The translations under genes were made by a program, and so were the position numbers. Under the pieces are notes generated by a model. The model was given only the letters and a program-made list of their open reading frames with translations. It did not search any database and was not told the DNA's origin. From Anas platyrhynchos (taxonomy: Eukaryota; Chordata; Aves; Anseriformes; Anatidae), in assembly GCF_047663525.1 (NCBI RefSeq), contig NC_092605.1, positions 124,001-188,000 of the forward strand: DNA of 64,000 nucleotides. The letters run 5' to 3'. Shown here piece after piece: positions 50,101 to 57,050 of this stretch (the stretch's first letter is position 1; each line of letters begins with the position of its first letter).

Positions 50101-52447
50101 AGGCTTTTCAATAGCCATCCATATAAAAAGCTTTTGTTCTATGTTGTTGTTCCAAATACCTAAGTAGCTTTTACTAGTTGCAACATGTCTAATATCAAGA
50201 GACAAGCATAGAGAAAACTTCAGAGAAAGGAGCGCATGTGATGGATACATTGGTGCTCGGCTGCTTTGCCTTTGGATCTATAGGATTAGGGCCTCCCACT
50301 TTGTCTGAAAGTCATGCCCTTGGTTGAATTCAAAGGGCCCTTCAAAACTGCCAAAATCTTTCATAAGCAGACCATCAGTAAGCAGTGTTGACTATGTGAT
50401 GTTTATGGATCTGCTCATTGCTGTTATTTAGACCACAAAAGACAATGAGTCTCATTTTGCTATGGCTCCTGTTCAATTAAAATAATCTTTGAAGCTGTAT
50501 CTGTGACTTTTCAAACACTGCCTCCTGCACTGTGATAAAGCATTGATGTTTTCATGAAATTCTGCTCCTTATATGACCCATGCTAGACGTCTAAGGTAAT
50601 GCACTATAATGATTCGAGTCCTTTTTTCCAGAGGCAAATATACCCAAACGGTTTCCAAGCTTCAATTCTCTTTGTCTCCTACATGTGTAGGTAGCCACTA
50701 GATGGCAAGCTGTACAACATTTCATATTGATGGCACAAGAGCACACTGTGCTTTTGCCACCTGTAGTAACAAATGGCACCAAGCCAACCCAGCATAGATA
50801 TTGCACACTCTTAAATGAACAACTGGTTCAGTCTAAGCCTGAACACAAGAATGATTTCGAAGTGTCATGTTTTGACATTTGCCACGGTGTCATGTTTTGC
50901 ATAGAGCTATAAACCCTCCATAGATAAGTATTCTTGAATCATGGAATGAATTATTTCCTTCCATGTAGAATTTGGTTTGCACTTTCTTCTATGTTCTGTT
51001 GACTATGGGAATTTACCTTCTCCTGCGAATAACCTATCTTTGTCAATTTTTGTACCTCTCATTCTTGCTCTGTGATTGGATAGTACTTAGCACTGAAGCC
51101 TGGCAAGCTTGAAAAAATTCAACTACAGAATGCTGTATTGTGTATTATCACAAGTACATTATGCCTACTTCTGCTGTCTGCTTTTGGCTCTGTTTAGAAA
51201 ATCTGAAGTTAAAATCTCAGTGCACTGAAAAATAAGGATTAAGTGGCTGGAGCCTAGCACCTGTAAGCATTGCTTATACCTTACAATGACTACTGTGACT
51301 GACCAATTCCACTTATCTTACCTAATGAAACCTGTGATAAGGCTGCAGTTGATTTAGTTGGAGATAGTTGTTTTCAGACAATTATGAGAGACTGGAGAAC
51401 AGACTTCCATTGGTATTAAGACCAATCTTCCTGTTTCCCAAGCAAAGAAAGTACTTTTTGAGTTAGCCCACTCTACTACACAGAAATATTTTAGACAAAG
51501 AAAACAAGGATTTCCCCAGCGAATGCCTTCCTGTGTGAAAAAGATTGAGAGAATTAAAAAAAAAAAAAAAGGGTGGGGGCAAACAAACCCACATGATTGT
51601 GGTAGTAATGCAGCTTTGTCAAGCCCACAGAACTGCTCTTGAGCCTTTTAGATCATGCTTCTCCTAACACAGCTCTCATCTCCTGGTGGTTTCTTGAAAG
51701 AGATCAAACTATTGCAGCCAACTACTTTAACACCATTTCACAATATGGGAATAGGTAAGTCTAACTTTGTATTGTGTTATTCAGTGTGCAGGTACTGTGT
51801 GTTCTCTCACAGTGGAGAGAAGAATAAGCTTGTAAAATGTGATGTTTAAAAACAGCTGAACAGATAGTGCTTGAATTGAACGGTTTCATGGATCTTCCAA
51901 CTGTCTTCCTTTCTTCTCTGTCAAGTAGTCTGATGCTTATGAAAACTAAACAGGTACAGATAAGCAAGGATTGAGCAGGAGATGCTGACATATACCATCC
52001 ATATGGCAGGCCTTAATAGACAGTTCCGTGTCCCCTATGTTAGCTACTATAAAAATGGCTTTCTAGCCTGATGTAAGATTTTGACAATGTGCCACTGTGG
52101 CAGCTGTGTGTTTAAAGGAAAAGTGTAAACCAGTTCTTTTCAGTTCTCCAGTCTTTGATTAAATGTAAACATAAGCACAATGTTTTATTTATTTATTATC
52201 TATTTATTTACTTATTTGAGCGTTGGAATTTGAAGTTACATGTTCAAGTGAGCAATCTGAAGAATCTCAGCAAAATATCAAAGCCAAGGATAAACTTGAA
52301 ATGCCAGCTGCAGATTTGACGGTCAGAGGCACCAAGCTGGAAGTTCAGCAGAAGTTAAAATCCAGGATTTTATCTTGTACTTATCCCATAAAACAAAAAA
52401 TCTCTTCTAACATGTCAAAAATCCGCAACTATAATATTAAAGACTGA
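25960..52447 (+). CDS. CCDC57: Coiled-coil domain-containing protein 57, with a frameshift in its first exon
   Basis: CCDC57 is a coiled-coil protein of the centrosome and centriolar satellites that binds microtubules and works with CEP63 in centriole duplication. Exons: 25942-26250, 29873-29981, 31545-31682, 35009-35219, 37035-37135, 41124-41352, 42078-42214, 44988-45110, 45453-45675, 52221-52447. All introns are GT-AG and all phases join. Family marks are [13 protein letters not shown] in the first exon, [20 protein letters not shown] in the fourth, [15 protein letters not shown] in the sixth and the C-terminus KIRNYNIKD. The first exon changes frame near 26180-26191, so reading from the ATG at 25960 stops at 26215-26217. 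Later exons share the frame of an ATG at 26177, giving 523 residues. Human CCDC57 has about 915; much of its central coiled coil has no counterpart here. The order of the genes also matches human. Confidence 0.88.
26260..27712 (+). mobile_element. Long CR1 LINE copy with RT-region sequence
   Basis: About 1.3 kb of CR1 beginning some ten bases after the donor of the first CCDC57 exon. It shows CATGGCACATGCAGGACAACC, a decayed reverse-transcriptase region, the stretch translating as [16 protein letters not shown], and the 3' end CTTCCAACCTAAAAGATTCTATG. The reading frame is broken many times. It is interrupted by a second CR1. Confidence 0.92.
26664..26815 (+). mobile_element. CR1 3'-end copy nested in the longer CR1
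   Basis: CATCCCTGGAGGCTTTCAAGG through CCTTCCAACCCAAGCTGTTC to ATGATTCTGTG form a complete CR1 3' end. Host CR1 sequence (TTTATCAGTGATCTTAAT before, GATGAAAGGATCAAGTGC after) is continuous across it, so the small copy is the younger insertion. Confidence 0.85.
27713..29872 (+). other. CCDC57: CCDC57 intron sequence
   Basis: AT-rich with no exon. A CTCF-like but weak AGGTGGCGC lies at 28998-29006, and an ATTT/TTTA-rich stretch at 29457-29510. Confidence 0.5.
29873..29981 (+). CDS. CCDC57: CCDC57 second recognised coding exon
   Basis: Reads [17 protein letters not shown] and [19 protein letters not shown], a heptad-rich segment matching the human part that ends GELALQRQ. The acceptor is TTTGTTTGTAG and the donor ACAG/GTATAG. 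Phase 2 in, phase 0 out. Confidence 0.85.
29982..31544 (+). other. CCDC57: CCDC57 intron where the central coiled-coil exons would be expected
   Basis: This 1.56-kb intron is AT-rich and contains an antisense CR1. I found no exon for the roughly 270-290 residues that human CCDC57 has between its counterparts of the flanking exons. Confidence 0.6.
30783..31075 (-). mobile_element. CR1 LINE 3' portion, antisense
   Basis: Reverse-oriented CR1: TTCATAGAATGACTTGGTTTGG, GAAGGGACCTTAAAGATCAT, GGTTGCCCAGGGCC, GAGGCACCCACAGC and the AGTGAAGAATTTCTTTCTAAT block. It is well preserved. Confidence 0.92.
31545..31682 (+). CDS. CCDC57: CCDC57 third recognised coding exon
   Basis: 46 whole codons, [16 protein letters not shown] to IFSEGEKQ. 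They resemble the human stretch around LQETEQALQEQEVVLKAV. The acceptor has a good pyrimidine tract (TCTCTCCTAG) and the donor is ACAG/GTTAGA. Phase 0 on both sides. Confidence 0.85.
31683..35008 (+). other. CCDC57: CCDC57 intron sequence
   Basis: Holds an A31 run at 32145-32175 and an A13 run near 32360. No exon was recognised; frames such as the one at 34502-34954 do not resemble any known protein. Confidence 0.5.
32145..32175 (+). repeat. A31 homopolymer
   Basis: Thirty-one consecutive A in a CCDC57 intron. No retroposed gene body is recognisable upstream, so it looks like a simple expansion; the length is likely variable. Confidence 0.85.
35009..35219 (+). CDS. CCDC57: CCDC57 fourth recognised coding exon
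   Basis: Best-conserved coiled-coil exon: [13 protein letters not shown] then [19 protein letters not shown], matching human SSEIQRLREQNTSLRNA. The acceptor is TTTTACAG and the donor CCTG/GTAATT. Phase 0 in, phase 1 out. Confidence 0.92.
35302..35363 (+). CDS. CCDC57: Possible alternative terminal exon of CCDC57
   Basis: After an 82-base stretch, a strong acceptor (T-rich tract, TTCCCTTAG) opens a frame in the right phase for the preceding exon: [16 protein letters not shown], then TAG at 35361-35363. It could be a decayed copy of the human exon with TLKHKFKTLEKHL, a short-isoform end, or chance. Confidence 0.25.
35364..37034 (+). other. CCDC57: CCDC57 intron sequence
   Basis: AT-rich; no repeat family or exon seen. 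Confidence 0.5.
37035..37135 (+). CDS. CCDC57: CCDC57 fifth recognised coding exon
   Basis: Reads [15 protein letters not shown] and ends SPNTEK. It is a Ser/Asn-rich linker rather than coiled coil, weakly like the human SVRTSTETT stretch. The acceptor is TTTTTTAAAG and the donor AAAG/GTACAA. Phase 1 in, phase 0 out. Confidence 0.7.
37705..37975 (+). promoter_or_regulatory. Isolated GC/CpG-rich patch inside a CCDC57 intron
   Basis: About 270 bases rich in CpG, bordered sharply by AT-rich intron. It carries a CTCF-like motif and GGGGGCGG. No splice pair marks it as an exon. An enhancer or insulator role is inferred. Confidence 0.45.
37832..37845 (+). promoter_or_regulatory. CTCF-like motif, plus orientation
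   Basis: TCGCTAGGGGGCGG agrees with the core CCASYAGRKGGCRS at 12 of 14 positions. Confidence 0.5.
37976..41041 (+). other. CCDC57: CCDC57 intron sequence
   Basis: AT-rich, with an A24 run at 38773-38796 and a possible decayed CR1 tail (TCTATTCTATGATTC) near 40485-40530. The human coiled-coil exon with LLNLLVTRLRQK has no counterpart that I could see here. Confidence 0.45.
41042..41120 (+). repeat. GTT / GGTTT simple repeats at a splice acceptor
   Basis: Two GTT blocks followed by GTTTGGTTT units run directly into the TTTCCAG acceptor of the sixth CCDC57 exon, replacing a normal pyrimidine tract with a T/G-rich one. Confidence 0.8.
41124..41352 (+). CDS. CCDC57: CCDC57 sixth recognised coding exon
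   Basis: Reads [13 protein letters not shown], then [34 protein letters not shown] and GMVLKEG. The LNEAARK...[11 protein letters not shown] helix is the C-terminal coiled coil of the family. The donor is GAAG/GTAAAT; phase 0 in, phase 1 out. The open frame running back through the repeat to 40722 is intronic. Confidence 0.88.
41674..41750 (-). mobile_element. CR1 LINE 3'-end fragment, antisense
   Basis: AGAATCATAGAATCATAG (the terminal octamer repeat in reverse), TTGGAAGGGACCC and GGATCATCAAGTCCAACTC. Confidence 0.9.
42078..42214 (+). CDS. CCDC57: CCDC57 seventh recognised coding exon
   Basis: Reads [17 protein letters not shown] then [19 protein letters not shown] and HLQHRLATQ. The acceptor is CCTTTATAG and the donor ACAG/GTAATC. 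Phase 1 in, phase 0 out. The second half is helical with regular Leu. Confidence 0.82.
42382..42437 (+). repeat. Short local duplication in an intron
   Basis: ATTAACTTAAAGTCATGG occurs twice, about 35 bases apart, in the intron after the seventh CCDC57 exon. Confidence 0.7.
43250..43605 (-). mobile_element. CR1 LINE fragment, antisense
   Basis: Reverse-oriented internal CR1: GGAGGCTAAACAAGGCCAGC, GGGAGCCCAGAACTGTAAAC, ATGTGATTGCACCAGTGTC, CTGCTGGCAGTGCTTCTGAT and CAACTTGTAGTCTACCAGG. It is diverged and ends at a homopolymer block. Confidence 0.85.
43610..43646 (+). repeat. T23 run fused to a G14 run
   Basis: Twenty-three T followed at once by fourteen G, next to the antisense CR1. The G-run could form a quadruplex; its length may be uncertain in the assembly. 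Confidence 0.8.
43647..44987 (+). other. CCDC57: CCDC57 intron sequence
   Basis: No exon recognised. A GTGGT repeat lies near 44635-44675. Confidence 0.45.
44988..45110 (+). CDS. CCDC57: CCDC57 eighth recognised coding exon
   Basis: 41 whole codons: [15 protein letters not shown] to [10 protein letters not shown] polar linker of low conservation; recognised by its frame, phase and splice sites (ATACTAG acceptor, TCAG/GTACAG donor). Confidence 0.78.
45453..45675 (+). CDS. CCDC57: CCDC57 ninth recognised coding exon
   Basis: Reads [15 protein letters not shown], ..., [16 protein letters not shown] and [10 protein letters not shown]. The W-x-LEM-x-SSPS block is shared with the human C-terminal region. 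The acceptor is TTGGCACAG and the donor CAAG/GTAAGC. Phase 0 in, phase 1 out. Confidence 0.87.
45676..52180 (+). other. CCDC57: Last CCDC57 intron, 6.5 kb
   Basis: AT-rich, almost without recognisable repeats. Contents are simple repeats (CAAA near 49029, GTTT near 49821), an A16 run near 51558 and a CTCF-like motif. No exon or RNA gene was recognised. Confidence 0.5.
50695..50708 (+). promoter_or_regulatory. CTCF-like motif, plus orientation
   Basis: CCACTAGATGGCAA agrees with CCASYAGRKGGCRS at 13 of 14 positions, the best match found in the window. Confidence 0.55.
52181..52217 (+). repeat. ATTT-type repeat at a splice acceptor
   Basis: TTTA/ATTT units run up to the TTGAG acceptor of the last CCDC57 exon and supply its pyrimidine-poor tract. 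Confidence 0.8.
52221..52447 (+). CDS. CCDC57: CCDC57 last coding exon
   Basis: Reads [30 protein letters not shown] and ends KIRNYNIKD before TGA 52445-52447. The last nine residues and the GTK-x-EVQ motif match the human end (KIRNYNLKD), which makes the gene assignment firm. The acceptor TTTGAG is weak. Confidence 0.93.
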
Positions 52448-52494
52448 TTTCTCTGTTGGCAGCAAGTTTCAGTCCATGCTTGCTATTAATTTAC

Positions 52495-52500
52495 ATTAAA
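52495..52500 (+). terminator. CCDC57: Possible CCDC57 poly(A) signal ATTAAA
   Basis: ATTAAA 48 bases after the stop codon; the common variant hexamer. No AATAAA lies nearby, but use is not shown. Confidence 0.35.
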
Positions 52501-53221
52501 AGAATATAAATTAGATCTAAATATTACTTTGATGTTCGTTTTTATATGTCAAATTGGGATGTTTGAGGCCAGAAAAGAAATACTGTTCCCAGTTTCTTGA
52601 GAAAGGGTTAATCTGTGTACATGGTGAGATTACAGTCTTCAGTGTTAATACGCATTTATTTTAATTATATGTTAAATATCGCTTGCATCATGGATTTAGA
52701 AATGCCCAGTTAATACATATGTAAATCTTTGTGCCGCTAGGCAGGGCTTGCAGGTCTTTAGCAAATATTTTGTTGAGAAACTGTAGATGCGATTTAAACT
52801 TAGAAGTGGGATGTGTCAACCCACTTGTTTTCTTATAATTAACAATGCAACCGTTAATCCCGTGCAGCTATCTTTCAACTTGAAAGAAAGGGTTTTGAAA
52901 AGATCACACATTAATCTATATTGTTTGTCATCTTCTACAGTTCTTTCCACTTGTTCAGGGAGCACGAGAGAGTATAAAATTGAACTTCTATCATCACGCT
53001 ACTAATAATATTTTTGTTAAACTACCTAAAGTGTAAAGCAATGAAAAACTCTTAGAATTTTGCAGAAGTATTGTAAGAAATAAGTCTTACAACAGGTGAA
53101 ACTAAAAGAAAACTTGAGTGGGTTGTGATGTAATGAGGGATATCTATGTAGTAATGAACATTCCGGGATGTTTAGAAAACAAAACACAACAACAACAACA
53201 AAAACTCATTTTGTACTCAAA

Positions 53222-53402
53222 GAGTGGCCACGTACTGGAACAGATTGGCCAGAGAGGAGGTTATGGAGTCTCCATCCATGGAGATACTCAAATCCAAACT
53301 GGATGTGGTCCTGGGCAATCTGTTCCAGATGACCCTACTTGAGTAGGGGGACAGGAACTGGTCATCACAAGAGGTCCCTTCCAAACTCTGTGATTCTGTG
53401 AG
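53222..53402 (+). mobile_element. CR1 LINE 3'-end copy
   Basis: GAACAGATTGGCCAGAGAGG, GGAGATACTCAAATCCAAAC, CTGGATGTGGTCCTGGG and CCCTTCCAAACTCTGTGATT with a terminal ATTCTGTG. Confidence 0.88.
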
Positions 53403-53438
53403 TGGTGTTGTTGAAGTAAATAATACTTCTCAGTTGCT

Positions 53439-53441
<3 letters not shown>

Positions 53442-53479
<38 letters not shown>
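53442..53479 (+). repeat. A38 homopolymer
   Basis: Thirty-eight consecutive A starting 40 bases after a CR1 end. CR1 does not carry poly(A) tails, so this is a separate expansion. Confidence 0.85.
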
Positions 53480-53481
<2 letters not shown>

Positions 53482-54501
53482 GAAGTCTGAACAGGATTAA
53501 TGAAGGAAGAGAGCTACTACCTGTAAGTGGCCCCCGCCCCCCCCCCCTCCCTTTTTTAATCTCTTTTGTAGTATTTTTTTAAGTGCTGCTTTCCTGGTAC
53601 TGTTTGCAAACAGACTCTCTCTTTGGCATCTGACAATATGTTAGTAACCACTTTGAGAACATCTTGAGTAATTGTTTTTCTACTTCCTGTTGATAATATT
53701 TTGCTTTAGAACAAAGGTGCTATGATATTAAAGTTAAATGCTAAATCTGCAATTAAATTTCACTGGGATGTTACCAAGCCAATATGAGGCCTGAGAGACC
53801 TTGTGAGCTTTTTTTCTGAGCCATTTAATTGCTTGAAAATCCTGTCATTGGATTCAATATTTAACATTGTTCGTGAGCTGGAAAAACATGATGCATTCCC
53901 TTGAACCAGGCCCTGAATAAGCTCTTTTTGTAGCTCAAAGCAGTGATTTCTAACAAGTACAGGAATTTTGGCTCAGATCACACCACAGTTACAGCTCTCA
54001 TTGGTTATTTCTAGAGCACAATGTGTAAATTTCAGTTTTTAATAGCTGCAAGTTATCCTGTGAATTATTACTTTATTTCAAATTTCATATTTTTAATTGA
54101 AATGTGGAGATGCAAATATTTTAATGCTATGAAATTCTGTGCATTTGCAATTGGCATTAAAAGCAGTGTGCCATTAGGGGGGAAAAAAAAAAGTAGTTTG
54201 ATTCATAATCTTTGTAACGCTGCATCTGAGACTGGAAAACATTACTCTTTATTTCCTACATTGTTGAGATAATCTCATGGGCTGCAGACTTCGGAAATGC
54301 CTTTGCAGTTTTCTTTGTGGATATTTATTTGTGGGGTTTTTGTTGTTTGTTTCTTTTACAGTGCTGTTTTTCTTCCCCAGTATGTCACCTGGCATGCCTG
54401 GTCCTGCAGATCACTTGCCAAGAAGGCAAATTTAATTTATTCAGTTTCCCTGAGAAACAGATTTTTCTCTTGATTTTTTTAAAATCTTTTTCCTTGTGAT
54501 A

Positions 54502-54530
54502 GGGGGGGAAAAAAAAAAAAAAAAAAAAAA
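54502..54530 (+). repeat. G7A22 homopolymer block
   Basis: Seven G followed by about twenty-two A in the CCDC57-FASN intergenic region. Confidence 0.8.
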
Positions 54531-55372
54531 GGAAGAGTTCAATCATTATACATTTTTAGAAGAATGTGGCATGTAAGTATGCTGAAAATTTACAAAACAC
54601 GAATAATAACAAATAACATGGACTTATTGCTTGGATCTTGTGGGGAGGTTGAACTGTGTCCTAAATAGAGGACGAGAATTCTTATTACTTTTTACTATGA
54701 CCAAAATATTTAACTAACTGGACATTAATTCTTAAAAACAGATGAGAACGAAGGGTGATGAGGTAGTAGTGTGGATGCAATTGAATTGTACAAAGAAAGG
54801 AGAACCTATAAAAAATAAATTCAGCAGATCAGAGTTCTGAAAAAATAAAACTCTGAGCAAATTTCTCATTGTTATCAAAGGGTTGAAAAACTGTATCGTA
54901 TTGAGGAAGGTGTGGATAAAGGCAAAAGTTCTGCTGACAGAAGGTTGTAGTCCAGCTCTATTTAAGTGGTGACAGCAGTGGAAAGCGTGAACAGAAACAG
55001 GACTTCTGACTGAAACATTCTCTACACGCAGAGAGAAGGGGGATGCTTCCTGCATTTTAGCCTTTGGGCCCGTAGTTGCCGACCAAAAAGCAGAACGGCC
55101 TTTTTGTGTTGTAGGTGATACAGAACAACATCCTATTTTTTTTTTACTGCTGCAATTGAAGCAGTACAAGTTATGGAGGAAGTGGACAAAAGGTGGCTGC
55201 ACACAGAGCCAACTTTCCCCTTTTGCATTTTTGGAAAGGTAGGTGAACCACTGACTGGCTTCTGGCGCACGAGGGGAGCGGGTTTTCGGCGCCTGTGGGT
55301 AGCCCCCCCCCCCCCCCCCCACCACCACCTTGGACCGGGCACGGGCCAGCGCATCCCTGGCCGGCGTGCCCG

Positions 55373-55389
55373 CCGCCCTCTGGTAACCC
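55373..55389 (-). promoter_or_regulatory. FASN: CTCF-like motif overlapping an LXRE-like element
   Basis: On the minus strand 55386-55373 reads TTACCAGAGGGCGG, 12 of 14 to the CTCF core. On the plus strand 55374-55389 reads CGCCC, four bases, GTAACCC, resembling the reverse of the LXR element described in mammalian FASN promoters at a similar distance upstream. One half-site is poor. Both readings are tentative. Confidence 0.3.
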
Positions 55390-55502
55390 CGGGACCGCGC
55401 TCCGCCGGGGTGAACGACCGCTGCCGCCGGCGTGTGGCGGGTGCTGCTCGCGACGCCGGCGGCCTCGGCCGTCCCCTCAACAGTCACCACATCGCCTTAT
55501 CG

Positions 55503-55576
55503 CCTAGCAACACCCCTACGGGGCACGCCATTGGCAGGGCCGCGCCCCCGCCCACACGCCCCCGCCTCCGGATTGG
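55503..55576 (+). promoter_or_regulatory. FASN: Distal CCAAT/GC-box cluster upstream of FASN
   Basis: CCTAGCAAC (RFX half-site-like) at 55503-55511, inverted CCAAT (ATTGG) at 55530-55534 and 55572-55576, and GC boxes between. It lies about 520-590 bases before the inferred start site. Mammalian FASN promoters also have an NF-Y/Sp1 region near -500. Confidence 0.45.
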
Positions 55577-55995
55577 GTGCCGGCCCGGGACTGCGCGTCC
55601 AGCCGCGCGCCCCTTCTCTTTGTGCGCTGTCGGGTGCGCGGGCGATCCGTGGCCCGGCGCCCGCCCGGCTTCAGCGCGTCCTGCCGAGCTGCTGGCGCAG
55701 TAGTACACCCAACCACAGTGTGCACATCCGCGGGAAGGGGGGACAGGGACACAGAGAGGCCTGGGCCGGCGGTCGCTGCGATAGGCTCGGGCAAGGCCAG
55801 GCGCCGCTCGCAGAGCCCGGCCTTCCACGGTCTCCAGGGCGGGGCGCAGGAGCTTGGCCCAGTGCCGCGGGCACGGGGGCCCGACCGGCTCCGCCCCGGC
55901 CTGCCCAGGACCCCCTCCTCCTGTGGAACGGCTCTGGCGGGCAGGGGTTGGCATCAGCCCCGGGGCCGGCTCAGGGCGGCCCTGCCCCAGCTCTC

Positions 55996-56000
55996 ATTGG
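55996..56000 (-). promoter_or_regulatory. FASN: FASN proximal inverted CCAAT box
   Basis: ATTGG in CTCTCATTGGACTGCGG, about 95 bases before the inferred start. This is the place of the NF-Y site in mammalian FASN promoters, where NF-Y supports SREBP activation. Confidence 0.75.
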
Positions 56001-56026
56001 ACTGCGGCGAGGAGTAAACTGTCAGC

Positions 56027-56044
56027 CCATGTGGCGTGGCCGCC
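56027..56044 (+). promoter_or_regulatory. FASN: FASN E-box fused to sterol-regulatory elements
   Basis: CCATGTGGCGTGGCCGCC contains the E-box CATGTG at 56028-56033 and overlapping SRE-like GTGGCGTGGC. In rat FASN the same arrangement at about -65 binds USF and SREBP-1 and carries the insulin response. Confidence 0.82.
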
Positions 56045-56059
56045 AGAGGTGGCGGCTGC

Positions 56060-56067
56060 TTAAATAG
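56060..56067 (+). promoter_or_regulatory. FASN: FASN TATA box TTAAATAG
   Basis: TTAAATAG lies 32 bases after the E-box. It predicts transcription starting near 56090-56095. Confidence 0.78.
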
Positions 56068-56092
56068 CGGTGGGAGCTAGAGGGAGACAGTG

Positions 56093-56241
56093 AGGAGAGC
56101 GCGGAGCATCGGAGGTACGCAGCCCGGCACCGGCCGCCGCAGCGCCCGAGTCCGCCTGAAGAGCCTGCCCCGCAGCAGCCCGGTCCGGCGCTGAGCTGAC
56201 TACAGGGTCCTCTCGGCACGAAGCTTTCTGCACCTGTGCAG
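56093..56241 (+). other. FASN: FASN exon 1, non-coding 5' UTR
   Basis: Start placed from the TATA and E-box spacing; end at the donor TGCAG/GTACCG. An earlier donor GGAG/GTACGC at 56114 is also possible. No ATG occurs in this exon, so there is no upstream start codon. Human FASN likewise has a non-coding first exon. Confidence 0.6.
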
Positions 56242-56621
56242 GTACCGGTGGCACAGCGGATGCGGAACGGCTGGGAGAGCGGCGGCCTCCGCTCCCGCCT
56301 CCGCGGGCTACTGCGCCAGGCAGCCGCACCGGGATCGTTCCGCCCGGTCCCCTGCGCCGCGCGGAGTCGGATGGCCGCTTCTGATGGCTGGGGCCCGCGG
56401 GCTCGGCCCGCGCGACGAGAAGGTTCCGTGCGCCGGCGCCCTACCCGCCGCGCCTAGATGCTCGTGCTGCCCGTACCCGCCGCAGGCCTCTCTCCCAGGG
56501 CCCAACGCGGTCGCTCTGAGGAGACTCCTCGCCAGTCGGTGGGGGGCTAGCGATCCGCATCCTCCCGCTGGCGAGGCGGAGCGGAGAGAGGCTGCAGCGC
56601 TGCATTGTGGTGCCGGCGCTC

Positions 56622-56633
56622 GGCCATCTTGGC
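56622..56633 (-). promoter_or_regulatory. FASN: YY1-like site in FASN intron 1
   Basis: GGCCATCTTGGC, reverse GCCAAGATGGCC, fits the YY1 core AAGATGGC. A related GATGGCGGC lies at 56984-56992. YY1 sites often mark TATA-less starts, and human FASN is reported to have a second promoter in intron 1. Confidence 0.4.
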
Positions 56634-57050
56634 GGCGGGCGGGGACCCCTCGCCGCCGAGCCGGCACGGGCAGGCTCTGTGGGTGCAGGGCCGCGCGTGG
56701 CGCGGGCCGGTGCACGGGCAGGGGCACCGCCGCCTGCAGCCTTCGGGTGCCCGTCGGCAGGAGCCTTTCTGCGTTCCCCCGAGCATCGGCGCGTCCGCGC
56801 CCCAGCCGTGGCGGCAGGGCTCCGCGGGGCGGCTCAGCGGGTTCCGAGGGGCCGCGCCCGGCGCCCGCCGCGGGGCTGGGCGGCAGCGGCGGCCCAGATC
56901 GTGCGAGGATCGAGCGGCCGGGCACATCGGGCCGTCTCGGGCGGGCCGCCGGGGCTAAACGGACTGCTCCGTCCTGGCAGAAGGATGGCGGCTCCTCCGT
57001 CACCCGCGATGTTCCGAGTTGGCCTAACAGCACGAGTGTAGCAAGCTGAG

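Larger units (their letters stand above)
52501..55254. other. Intergenic region between CCDC57 and FASN
   Basis: Contains one CR1 3' end, A38 and G7A22 homopolymers, and a C-rich patch at 53531-53548. Near the right end a 22-codon open stretch (55173-55238) is bordered by splice-like sites but unassigned. Confidence 0.5.
55255..57050 (+). promoter_or_regulatory. FASN: CpG island spanning the FASN promoter, first exon and start of intron 1
   Basis: The largest CpG island of the window. It starts with a C18 run at 55303-55320 and covers the distal and proximal promoter, the non-coding first exon and about 0.8 kb of intron. Long overlapping frames in it reflect base composition. Confidence 0.85.

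Noticed and set aside
53442..53479. Poly(A) tail of a processed pseudogene
   Set aside because: No gene-like body precedes the A-run, only a CR1 end, and CR1 does not use poly(A) tails.
55432..57049. Many long frames in the FASN CpG island
   Set aside because: Same GC effect; this region is promoter, non-coding exon and intron of FASN.
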